Numbered from the stretch's first letter, positions 1-5,681 are shown. The stretch is 6,730 nucleotides of DNA from Gordonia sp. (in: high G+C Gram-positive bacteria) (GCA_030152405.1 JASLJL010000023.1:1-6730); one strand, 5' to 3'. Notes: a model not told the origin generated them from the sequence alone. Numbers and translations are program-made.

Positions 1-89
1 GCCCGAGCCGCGGTCGACGCCGGGTCGTCCGGTCTATGGGGTCTCGTCGCGCGCTGACCGGCTCGGCGCTTGAACACAGCGCCTTCACT
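1..89. other. Unassigned left edge, no supported gene
   Basis: I see no recognisable gene here. Plus-strand frame 1 is open from the window edge to a TGA at 55-57 and could be the last 18 codons of a gene that starts upstream. The other two plus frames are also open for a similar length or longer, as GC-rich DNA often is, so no frame can be preferred. Around 67-86 the sequence faintly resembles the tandem repeat that starts at 90 (it has a TTGAAC followed by CAGCGCC) and may be a decayed copy. Confidence 0.3.
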
Positions 90-235
90 CCGGTGGTTGA
101 GCGCAGCGCCAGCCGTTCTCCCCGGTAGTTGAGCGGTGGCGCAGCGCCAGCCGCCCTCCCCGGTAGTTGAGCGGTGGCCCAGCGCCAGCCGTCCACCCCG
201 GTGGTTGAGCGGTGGCGGAGCGCCAGCGGAGCCAC
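90..235. repeat. Short tandem repeat array, ~38-bp unit, four copies
   Basis: Four head-to-tail copies begin with CCGGTRGTTGAGC at 90, 122, 160 and 198. Copies 2 (122-159) and 3 (160-197) are both 38 bp and differ at three positions. Copy 1 (90-121) is 32 bp because it lacks the GGTGGC block. Copy 4 matches for about 30 bp (198-227) and then diverges into a complementary arm. Copy 2 carries a 13-bp near-palindrome, TGGCGC-A-GCGCCA, at 137-149, and copies 3 and 4 carry versions with one mismatch. There are no unique spacers, so this is not CRISPR. The array lies beyond the 3' end of ku, in non-coding DNA. Its function is unknown; REP-like folding or slippage-prone DNA are possibilities. Confidence 0.85.
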
Positions 236-315
236 CTGTCGAAACCACGACCCCCGCCTGAAACAGCCTCCGACACGACCCCTCGGTCAACCCCGCGCAG
301 TCGGCTCAACCACCG
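199..315. repeat. REP-like inverted repeats at the end of the array
   Basis: Copy 4 of the array continues into a complementary arm. GTGGTT (201-206) pairs with AACCAC (243-248), and GGTGGC (211-216) pairs with GCCACC (231-236), giving a nested hairpin with a GC-rich loop. A second relation is longer ranged: CGGTGGTTGAGC at 199-210 is the exact reverse complement of GCTCAACCACCG at 304-315. From memory, palindromes containing GGTTGAGC and GTCGAAACC are dispersed in Gordonia and related genomes, so this is probably a local member of such a family. It ends 13 bp from the ku stop and could also act as a 3' transcript-folding element for ku. Confidence 0.7.
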
Positions 316-328
316 TCACAGCGCGATC

Positions 329-1114
329 TCAGCCCGCGGCGCGATCCTTGACCGACGCCCGGAGCGCGGCGAGCAGATCGGCGACCTCGTCGTCACCGTC
401 GTCCTCGGACTTCGCCTCGGGTTCGACGAACGCTTCGCCACCGCCCGCCTTCGCCTCGATCAGCTTGGCCAGTTCGATCTGATAGGTGTCCTCGAACTGC
501 GACGGGTCGAAGTCGGAGGCCATCGTCTCGATGAGCGACGCGGCCATGTCCAACTCGGCGTCACGGATCTGGACGTCCGCGGACTGGAAGGCGAAATCGG
601 GGACCCGCACCTCGTCCGGCCACAGCAGCGTCTGCAGCGTCATGACACCGTCGATCACGCGCAACGCGGCGAGCCTGGTCTTGTTGCGGAGAGTGAAGTT
701 GGCGATCGCCAGCCGCTCGGTCCGCTCCAGGGCCTTCGCCAGCAGGACGTACGCTTTGGGCGACTTCGACGACGGTTCGAGGTAATACGGCTTGTCGAAG
801 TAGATCGGGTCGACCTGGTCGATCGGCACGAACTCGAGGATCGAGATCTCCGGGTTGCGCGTCACCGGCAGTTGCGCGAGGTCGCTCTTGGTGAGAATCA
901 CCGGCTCCCCCGACTCCGACTCGTAGGAGTTGGCGATGTTCCCGAAGTCGACTTCGGTGTCGGTGCCCTCGCGGACCCGTCGGTAGCGGATGCGGGTGCC
1001 GTCTGCGGCATCGACCTGATGGGAGCTCCGATCGTGGCTCTCCGTCGCGGAATACACCTTGACCGGCACATTCACCAGGCCAAAGCTCAGATCGCCTTTC
1101 CAGATCGAGCGCAT
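329..1114 (-). CDS. ku: Non-homologous end joining protein Ku
   Basis: This is bacterial Ku, which forms a homodimeric ring that threads onto double-strand DNA ends and recruits LigD for end joining. The 261-residue protein opens with the canonical RSIWKGDLSFGLVNVPVKV segment (residues 2-20). It then shows the conserved core: YYLEP at 110-114, FTLRNKTRLAALR at 140-152 and WPDEVR at 165-170. The ATG is fixed by this conserved N-terminus. The tail after about residue 222 is short and acidic (EDDGDDE, 237-243), followed by DLLAALRASV (246-255), the segment family members keep near the C-terminus. The lysine-rich extension found in some Ku proteins is absent. The gene diverges from ligD with a 50-bp gap, as in mycobacteria. 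There is no clear Shine-Dalgarno sequence, so a leaderless mRNA is likely. Confidence 0.97.
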   Translation of the reverse strand: MRSIWKGDLSFGLVNVPVKVYSATESHDRSSHQVDAADGTRIRYRRVREGTDTEVDFGNIANSYESESGEPVILTKSDLAQLPVTRNPEISILEFVPIDQVDPIYFDKPYYLEPSSKSPKAYVLLAKALERTERLAIANFTLRNKTRLAALRVIDGVMTLQTLLWPDEVRVPDFAFQSADVQIRDAELDMAASLIETMASDFDPSQFEDTYQIELAKLIEAKAGGGEAFVEPEAKSEDDGDDEVADLLAALRASVKDRAAG

Positions 1115-1164
1115 GATTCGATTCTGCCACGACCAGGCGACGATCAGCGGGGCAGAATCGAGAC
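1115..1164. promoter_or_regulatory. Divergent ku/ligD promoter with perfect inverted repeat
   Basis: The whole 50-bp gap is mirror-symmetric at its ends. TCGATTCTGCC (1118-1128) is the exact reverse complement of GGCAGAATCGA (1151-1161), with 22 bp between the arms and exactly 3 bp from each arm to its start codon. Each gene therefore starts as GGCAGAATCGA-NNN-ATG on its own strand. In both cases CAGAAT occupies -12 to -7 relative to the A of ATG. It fits the actinobacterial -10 pattern TANNNT except at the first base, and sits where a leaderless transcript would need it. The ku side also has a TG one base upstream, as in an extended -10. No good -35 element or Shine-Dalgarno site is visible. 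The repeat may alternatively, or additionally, be an operator for one regulator acting on both genes. Confidence 0.7.
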
Positions 1165-3099
1165 ATGCCCGGTTCGAAACTGGAGGTCGACGGCCGCCAC
1201 ATCGCGATCACCAACCTCGAGAAGGTGATGTATCCGGACACCGGCACGCGCAAGTTCGATGTGATCCAGTACGTCATCGAGATCGCCGACGCCATGCTGC
1301 CGCACATGGCATCGCGGCCGATCACTCGGAAGCGGTGGCCGCACGGGACCGGTTCGGGGCCGTTCTTCGAGAAGGCGCTGCCACCGGGCACCCCGGACTG
1401 GTTGGCGCGCTTCACCATCGAGCACTCCGAGGGGAAGACCGTGTATCCCGTCGCGCGGTCGGCGGCCGACCTGGTCTGGCTGGCACAGATGGCGGCGCTC
1501 GAACTGCACGTCCCGCAGTGGCGGATCGACCTGTCCGGCGTCGGCTCGGCCGGTGACGAGTCCCGGCGCACGGACCGGCTCGTCATCGACCTCGATCCGG
1601 GCCCGGACGTGAGCCTGCACCGATGCGCCGAGGTGGCGATCGCCATCCGCGATGTGCTCGCCGACGCCGGGCTCCCCTCGTACCCGGTCACCAGCGGCGG
1701 GAAGGGCATCCACGTCTACGCCCGATTCCCCAAGCCGGTGAAATGCGAATCGGCCAAGGCCGTCGCGAAACAGATCGCGACGTCGCTGGCCGCGGCACAT
1801 CCGACCGAGGTCACCGCGACGATGGCGAAGGCCGCTCGTCAGTCGAAGGTGTTTCTCGACTGGAGCCAGAACACCGCGGCCAAGACCACACTCGCGCCGT
1901 ATTCGCTGCGCGGCCGGGAGGCGCCCTGGGTCGCCGCTCCCCGCACATGGGACGAGCTGGCCGATCCCACGATCACCCAGCTCGACAGCCACGACGTCCT
2001 GGCCCGCTATCGCGAGTCGGGTGATCTGCTCGCCGAACTCGACCCGCCGATCGAACCGCTCATCAGCGCACCGATCGACCTCGGCGAATACCGGAAGACG
2101 AAGTCGTCTCGCCTGCGGTCGTCGTCGCAGCAGCCGCGCGCCGCCGAACCGGTGGTCGTGACCGGCGGCTCGCGCGGGCCCCGCCCCATGCTGGCGTCCG
2201 ACGAGGCGATCGACGGTCTCACCGACGACGCCTGGGCGTTCGAGGGCAAGTGGGACGGTTACCGAATCCTGGTGCGGCACACCGACGGCGACGTCCGGGC
2301 GTCGTCGCGGTCCGGCATCGACATGACGGCGGACTTCCCTGAGCTCCGCGAGCTCGGAACCGTGCTGCGCGGGTTCGACGTCCTACTGGACGGCGAGATG
2401 GTCGCGATCGACTCGACCGGTCGCACCGACTTCACACTGTTGGCGTCGCGTCATCACCGCGACGAGGAGTTCACCCTGCGCTACATGGTGTTCGACGTGC
2501 TGGAATTGGACGGCACCGACTTGACCTCCGCTCCGTGGGAGCAGCGTCGGGCCGTGCTCGACGAGCTGACCCCGGTCATCACCGCGGCGTCGATCGCAGA
2601 CGTGCCGCCGCTGTTGGCAGGCCCGGGCTCGGCCGCCGCCGACCATGTCCGTGAGCGCGGGTGGGAGGGCGTCGTCGCGAAGCGCCGCACCTCCACCTAC
2701 CAGGCCGGACGCCGTAGCTCCGACTGGCGCAAGCACAAGAACTGGAACGACATCGAAGTGGTCGTCGGCGGATTCCGGCCCGGTCGCGGCAGCCGCTCGG
2801 GATCGATCGGGTCCCTTCTCATCGGACTGCCCGACGAGAAGGGTCTGCGCTACATCGGCCGGGTCGGCACCGGATTCACCGACGCCGACCTGGACGCGCT
2901 GCACGAGGAGTTGAAACCGTTGATCATCGGCCGCAGCCCGTTCATCGGCAGCCTCGACAAGCCGGTCGCGTCCAGCGCCACCTGGGTGCTGCCGAAGCTC
3001 GTGGCCGACGTCCGATTCATGGACTGGACGTCCACCGGGCATCTGCGTCACCCGAGCTGGCGAGGCATCCGCCGGGACAAGCTGCCGGGCGACCTGTAG
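1165..3099 (+). CDS. ligD: LigD: polymerase-ligase for NHEJ, lacking the phosphoesterase domain
   Basis: The 644-residue enzyme fills and seals DNA ends held by Ku. Residues 1 to about 295 form the archaeo-eukaryotic-primase-like polymerase domain. K20 and K30 align by eye with the 5'-phosphate-binding lysines of M. tuberculosis LigD. D142 and D144 (DLDPG) and D232 (LDWSQN) are the metal-binding aspartates, and SGGKGIHVY lies at 177-185. Residues about 340-644 are the ATP-dependent ligase. K362 in EGKWDGYR is the adenylated lysine, E411 lies in DGEM, EGVVAKR (501-507) is motif IV and WRKHKN (521-526) is motif V. The OB-fold follows, ending in RHPSWRG (628-634). The domains are joined by a linker of only about 45 residues, so the central 3'-phosphoesterase domain of mycobacterial LigD (759 residues, from memory) is missing, with no frame break. 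The ATG lies directly after the shared promoter without a Shine-Dalgarno site. Confidence 0.96.
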   Translation: MPGSKLEVDGRHIAITNLEKVMYPDTGTRKFDVIQYVIEIADAMLPHMASRPITRKRWPHGTGSGPFFEKALPPGTPDWLARFTIEHSEGKTVYPVARSAADLVWLAQMAALELHVPQWRIDLSGVGSAGDESRRTDRLVIDLDPGPDVSLHRCAEVAIAIRDVLADAGLPSYPVTSGGKGIHVYARFPKPVKCESAKAVAKQIATSLAAAHPTEVTATMAKAARQSKVFLDWSQNTAAKTTLAPYSLRGREAPWVAAPRTWDELADPTITQLDSHDVLARYRESGDLLAELDPPIEPLISAPIDLGEYRKTKSSRLRSSSQQPRAAEPVVVTGGSRGPRPMLASDEAIDGLTDDAWAFEGKWDGYRILVRHTDGDVRASSRSGIDMTADFPELRELGTVLRGFDVLLDGEMVAIDSTGRTDFTLLASRHHRDEEFTLRYMVFDVLELDGTDLTSAPWEQRRAVLDELTPVITAASIADVPPLLAGPGSAAADHVRERGWEGVVAKRRTSTYQAGRRSSDWRKHKNWNDIEVVVGGFRPGRGSRSGSIGSLLIGLPDEKGLRYIGRVGTGFTDADLDALHEELKPLIIGRSPFIGSLDKPVASSATWVLPKLVADVRFMDWTSTGHLRHPSWRGIRRDKLPGDL

Positions 3100-3112
3100 C
3101 GCCGACGTCGGA

Positions 3113-3529
3113 TCACTCCAAGACGAAGACGGGGATCTCGCGGTCGGTCTTGGTCTGGTATTCGGCGTACGGCGGGTAGGCGGCGACGGCCAGCTCCCAC
3201 CAGTGGGCACGCTCCTCGCCGGACACCTCGCGAGCGGTCTTCACCGAGACGACGTCGCCGTCCTGCACGGTGACCTGCGGGTTGGCCTTCACGTTGAAGT
3301 ACCAGGAGGGATGCTTCGGATCGCCGCCCTTCGACGCGACCATCGCGTACTTGCCGTTCTCCTCGACTCGCATCAGCGGCACGTACCGCTCCTTGCCCGA
3401 CTTCGCGCCGAGCGTGGTGAACAGCACCACCTTCATGCCGTTGATGCCGACGCCGTCGGTGGTCCCCTGGGCGAGGATCTTCTCGGTCTGGTTGCGGACC
3501 CAGTCGGTGGGGCTCAGTTCAGGACTCAT
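3113..3529 (-). CDS. Ddn-family F420-dependent nitroreductase/reductase
   Basis: This 138-residue protein belongs to the nitroreductase family of deazaflavin-dependent oxidoreductases (Ddn-like, split beta-barrel). These proteins use reduced cofactor F420 to reduce quinones, nitro compounds or other electron acceptors. Family hallmarks are TTLGAKSGKERYVPL (38-52), whose KSG loop contacts the F420 phosphate in relatives, VASKGGDPKHPSWYFNVKANP (64-84), and the C-terminal YQTKTDREIPVFVLE. The true substrate cannot be predicted. I chose the ATG at 3529 because family similarity begins right after it and GAGGAC precedes it. A GTG at 3571 would add 14 unrelated residues and begin almost against a strong terminator hairpin. 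Its stop lies only 13 bp from that of convergent ligD. It follows the monooxygenase gene on the same strand, but the hairpins between them suggest separate transcription. Confidence 0.9.
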   Translation of the reverse strand: MSPELSPTDWVRNQTEKILAQGTTDGVGINGMKVVLFTTLGAKSGKERYVPLMRVEENGKYAMVASKGGDPKHPSWYFNVKANPQVTVQDGDVVSVKTAREVSGEERAHWWELAVAAYPPYAEYQTKTDREIPVFVLE

Positions 3530-3542
3530 GTCCTCGACGGTA
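3530..3542 (-). promoter_or_regulatory. Start-site signals of the Ddn-like gene
   Basis: On the minus strand GAGGAC (3530-3535) abuts the chosen ATG. The purine run is close to the start (2 nt after GAGG), so it is a modest ribosome binding site. Just upstream TACCGT (3537-3542) matches the actinobacterial -10 pattern TANNNT, at about -13 to -8 from the ATG, with no clear -35. If TACCGT is the real -10, the mRNA would begin close to the ATG and the purine run would not be used. The two readings compete. Both still favour the ATG at 3529 over the upstream GTG. Confidence 0.4.
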
Positions 3543-3575
3543 GCGCGCATCCGGGTCGCGCGTCGGCACACGAGA

Positions 3576-3609
3576 GAGCCGCCCGGGTGGGGGGACTCCC
3601 GGGCGGCTC
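3576..3609 (-). terminator. Strong GC-rich hairpin, likely terminator of the monooxygenase gene
   Basis: GAGCCGCCCGGG (3576-3587) and CCCGGGCGGCTC (3598-3609) are exact reverse complements, giving a 12-bp perfect stem with a 10-nt loop. The hairpin lies 48 bp past the monooxygenase stop on the minus strand and ahead of the Ddn-like gene. It lacks a proper U-tract, which is usual for actinobacterial terminators. The stem would form on either strand, but no plus-strand gene ends just before it. Confidence 0.75.
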
Positions 3610-3613
3610 CTAC

Positions 3614-3636
3614 GACGGCGGGCGGTGGCCGCCGTC
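3614..3636 (-). terminator. Second hairpin downstream of the monooxygenase gene
   Basis: GACGGCGG (3614-3621) pairs perfectly with CCGCCGTC (3629-3636) across a 7-nt loop. It sits 21 bp past the monooxygenase stop and just before the larger hairpin, so minus-strand transcripts would meet two stems in a row. Tandem stems without U-tracts are plausible as a joint terminator or as a 3'-end stabiliser. Confidence 0.5.
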
Positions 3637-3657
3637 AGTCCAGTGCTTCTCGTCGGG

Positions 3658-5496
3658 TCAGCTCAGATGATGCACCTCCTGCAGGCCGTAGACGGGCGTG
3701 TCGAGACCTTCGAAGCGCGCCTTGAGCTGCAGCGCGAGATAGAGCGAGTAGTGGCGCGACTGGTGGAGGTTGCCGCCGTGGAACCACAGGCCGGGCTGCT
3801 GCGTCGGCTTCCACATGTTGCGCTGCTCGCCCTCCCAGGGTCCCGGGTCCTTTGTGGTGTCGGAGCCGAGGCCCCACACCTTGCCGACCCGGTCCGCGAC
3901 TTCCTGACCCATCAGGTCGGCCGCCCACCCGTTCATCGAGCCGTAGCCGGTCGCGTAGACCACGACGTCGGCGGGCAGCTCGGTGCCGTCTGAGAGCACA
4001 ACGCTGTTCTCGGTCAGATGGTCGACGCCGCCGTGGGCCAGCTTGATGGTGCCGTCGGCGACACGCTCGCAGGCGCCGACGTCGATGTAGTAGCCGGAGC
4101 CTCGTCGCAGGTACTTCATGAACAGACCGGAGTCGTCGTCACCGAAGTCGAGGTCGAACCCGGCGGCCTCCAGTCGGGCGTAGAAGTCCTTGTCACGTTC
4201 ACGGATCTGGTCGTACAGCGGGATCTGGAACTGATGCATGATCTTGTACGGCAGCGACGCGAAGGTCATGTCGGCCTTCTTCGTGGTCATGCCACCCTTG
4301 ACCGCCTGCTCGCTGTACAGCGCGCCGAGGCCGATCTCCATCAACGAGTCGGACTTCACGATGTGCGTCGACGAACGCTGCACCATCGTGGTGTCGACGC
4401 CGTTCTCGACCAGCGCCTTGCAGATGTCGTGCGCCGAGTTGTTGGCGCCGATGACGACAACCTTCTTGCCGACGTAGGCGTCCGGTCCCGGATGCCTGCT
4501 CGAGTGATGCTGGTCGCCCGCGAACACGTCGGCGCCGGGGAACGACGGGACGTTCGCCTTCCCTGACATGCCAGTCGCCAGAACGAGCTGCGTGGGATGG
4601 AGGGTCATCTGCTCGCCGTCGCGCGTGAGCTCGACGGTCCAGCGGCCTGCCTCCTCGTCGTACGAGGCCGACGTGCACTCGGTCTTGCTCCAGTATGGAA
4701 CCTCCATGACCTTCGTGTAGAACTCCAGCCAGTCGCCGATCTTGTCCTTCGGCGCGAACACCGGCCAATTGTCCGGGAACGGCAGGTACGGGAGGTGGTC
4801 GTACCAGACCGGATCGTGCAGGCAGAGGGTCTTGTACCGGCTGCGCCACTGGTCGCCGGGGCGGTCGTACTTGTCGACGACGATCGACGGGACACCGAGC
4901 TGACGCAATCGCGCACCGAGTGCGATGCCACCCTGGCCGCCGCCGATGACGAGGACGTACGGCTGGACCGCTGTGCCGAGTTCGGCGTCCTCGTCGTCCT
5001 TCTTCTCCGCCCACGACCGCCGGTCCGGATCGCTGCCGTGCACGGCGCCCATCGGCCGCGAGAAGCCGTTGCGCTCCTCGTGGCCCTTGAGCTCCTGCAG
5101 GGTGGTGAGCAGGGTCCACGCCCGATCCTCCCCGTCGTCGTCGGCCTTGATGCGGAGATGACCGTCGCCGCGCCCGGTGGCCGTCTCGAACTCGATGAAC
5201 GCCTCGACGACGCCGTCCGTCTCGGACGCGGCCTCGCTCGCGGCGAATCCCCGGGCCGCGGTGTCGGCGAGCCGCTCGTCGAGCATGGCGACGATCTGGT
5301 CGTGTCCCTCGACGGTCTTCAGGTTCCAGGTGAACGCCACCAGATCACGCCAGTAGCTGTCGGCGACGAACAGCGACGCGACCGCCCGCGAGTCGCCCGA
5401 CGCCAGCGCGTCGTTGAACTTCGCCAGCCAGGCGTCCATCCGTTCCGCAGGCGATGCGGCCTCGGTGTCGATCACGATGTCCGCGGTCTGCGTCAT
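3658..5496 (-). CDS. Flavin-containing monooxygenase with N-terminal NTF2/SnoaL-like domain
   Basis: This 612-residue class B flavoprotein monooxygenase would use FAD, NAD(P)H and O2 to oxygenate a small substrate. Residues about 20-138 look like an NTF2/SnoaL-like cone domain (AWLAKFNDALASGD, then the VEGHDQIVAML region). The FAD Rossmann motif is GGGQGG at 185-190, with D208 ending the second strand. The NAD(P)H Rossmann motif is GANNSA at 350-355, where Asn replaces the usual central Gly. The fingerprint is F325-x-G327-xxx-H331-xxx-H335-P336. It resembles the FMO/Baeyer-Villiger signatures, but has His where an aromatic residue is expected. ATG motifs lie at 307-309 and 515-517. No signal peptide or membrane segment is seen, so it should be cytosolic. 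The ATG follows a GAGAGGAA ribosome site. A divergent GAF regulator probably controls it. N-, S- or Baeyer-Villiger oxidation cannot be distinguished here. Confidence 0.93.
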   Translation of the reverse strand: MTQTADIVIDTEAASPAERMDAWLAKFNDALASGDSRAVASLFVADSYWRDLVAFTWNLKTVEGHDQIVAMLDERLADTAARGFAASEAASETDGVVEAFIEFETATGRGDGHLRIKADDDGEDRAWTLLTTLQELKGHEERNGFSRPMGAVHGSDPDRRSWAEKKDDEDAELGTAVQPYVLVIGGGQGGIALGARLRQLGVPSIVVDKYDRPGDQWRSRYKTLCLHDPVWYDHLPYLPFPDNWPVFAPKDKIGDWLEFYTKVMEVPYWSKTECTSASYDEEAGRWTVELTRDGEQMTLHPTQLVLATGMSGKANVPSFPGADVFAGDQHHSSRHPGPDAYVGKKVVVIGANNSAHDICKALVENGVDTTMVQRSSTHIVKSDSLMEIGLGALYSEQAVKGGMTTKKADMTFASLPYKIMHQFQIPLYDQIRERDKDFYARLEAAGFDLDFGDDDSGLFMKYLRRGSGYYIDVGACERVADGTIKLAHGGVDHLTENSVVLSDGTELPADVVVYATGYGSMNGWAADLMGQEVADRVGKVWGLGSDTTKDPGPWEGEQRNMWKPTQQPGLWFHGGNLHQSRHYSLYLALQLKARFEGLDTPVYGLQEVHHLS

Positions 5497-5501
5497 CTCG
5501 G

Positions 5502-5509
5502 TTCCTCTC
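5502..5509 (-). promoter_or_regulatory. Ribosome binding site of the monooxygenase gene
   Basis: On the minus strand GAGAGGAA lies 5 nt before the ATG at 5496. It is a strong Shine-Dalgarno sequence and fixes this start. This contrasts with ku and ligD, which have none. Confidence 0.8.
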
Positions 5510-5527
5510 GGTTGCTGCCTTCACTTC

Positions 5528-5543
5528 TGTGATGGACAGCACA
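5528..5543. promoter_or_regulatory. TGTG-N8-CACA site, monooxygenase-proximal
   Basis: TGTGATGGACAGCACA fits TGTG-N8-CACA and matches nine of ten fixed bases of the Crp/GlxR consensus TGTGA-N6-TCACA. It ends 31 nt upstream of the monooxygenase start codon. It may bind a Crp-family (cAMP-responsive) protein, or be the operator of the divergent GAF regulator. The position is close to where a promoter would be, so activation or repression are both possible. Confidence 0.5.
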
Positions 5544-5566
5544 CTCCACCCGCGATGGGAGCCACA

Positions 5567-5595
5567 AGGGTTGCAGAGGGTTGCAACGTCGTTGC
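5567..5595. promoter_or_regulatory. Direct repeats and central palindrome between the divergent genes
   Basis: AGGGTTGCA occurs twice, at 5567-5575 and 5577-5585, with a 10-bp period, so both copies face the same side of the helix. The second copy runs into GTTGCAAC (5580-5587), a perfect 8-bp palindrome, and into GCAACG-T-CGTTGC (5583-5595). The centre of the latter, 5589, is the exact midpoint of the gap between the two start codons. This arrangement looks like a protein-binding cluster, plausibly for the GAF regulator encoded next door. Which repeat is the true unit cannot be told from one example. Confidence 0.5.
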
Positions 5596-5634
5596 GCCAC
5601 GGTCGCCGCGAGAGCACCCTGGAGTCCGATCCGC

Positions 5635-5650
5635 TGTGACCACCGCCACA
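5635..5650. promoter_or_regulatory. TGTG-N8-CACA site, regulator-proximal
   Basis: TGTGACCACCGCCACA fits TGTG-N8-CACA and again matches nine of ten fixed bases of the Crp/GlxR consensus. It ends 31 nt before the regulator's ATG, the same spacing as the partner site on the monooxygenase side. CAACAT (5651-5656), directly after it, shares only the second A and the last T of TANNNT, so it is a weak -10 candidate at best. Confidence 0.5.
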
Positions 5651-5671
5651 CAACATCCACCACGACCGGAC

Positions 5672-5676
5672 GAGGA
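5672..5676 (+). promoter_or_regulatory. Ribosome binding site of the GAF regulator gene
   Basis: GAGGA lies 5 nt upstream of the ATG at 5682, which is ideal spacing, and it fixes the start of the regulator gene. Confidence 0.7.
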
Positions 5677-5681
5677 CCCGC

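Noticed and set aside
1..57. C-terminal end of an upstream gene
   Set aside because: Eighteen codons open to the window edge are too few to support it, and the alternative frames are equally open.
90..235. CRISPR array
   Set aside because: The repeat copies are directly adjacent without unique spacers, vary in sequence and length, and no cas gene is nearby.
212..1228. Long plus-strand open frame opposite ku
   Set aside because: It is antisense to a clearly conserved Ku and its translation is an Arg/Asp-rich composition typical of GC-rich shadow frames, with no recognisable domain.
561..1709. Minus-strand open frame across the ku/ligD gap
   Set aside because: It overlaps both conserved genes in the wrong frames; part of it is merely out-of-frame ku sequence.
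2040..2190. Frameshift hiding a phosphoesterase domain in ligD
   Set aside because: The region between the two domains is only about 135 bp, too short for the domain in any frame, and the reading frame is continuous.
3530..3571. Longer form of the Ddn-like protein from a GTG at 3571
   Set aside because: The 14 extra residues do not resemble the family, no ribosome binding site precedes the GTG, and it begins almost against the terminator hairpin.
4597..5532. Plus-strand frame opposite the monooxygenase
   Set aside because: Shadow of a strongly supported gene with cofactor motifs on the other strand; no domain of its own.
5497..5681. Sigma-54 promoter, suggested by the AcoR-like regulator
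   Set aside because: No TGGCAC-N5-TTGC element is present, the regulator seems to lack the AAA+ domain, and actinobacteria generally lack sigma-54.
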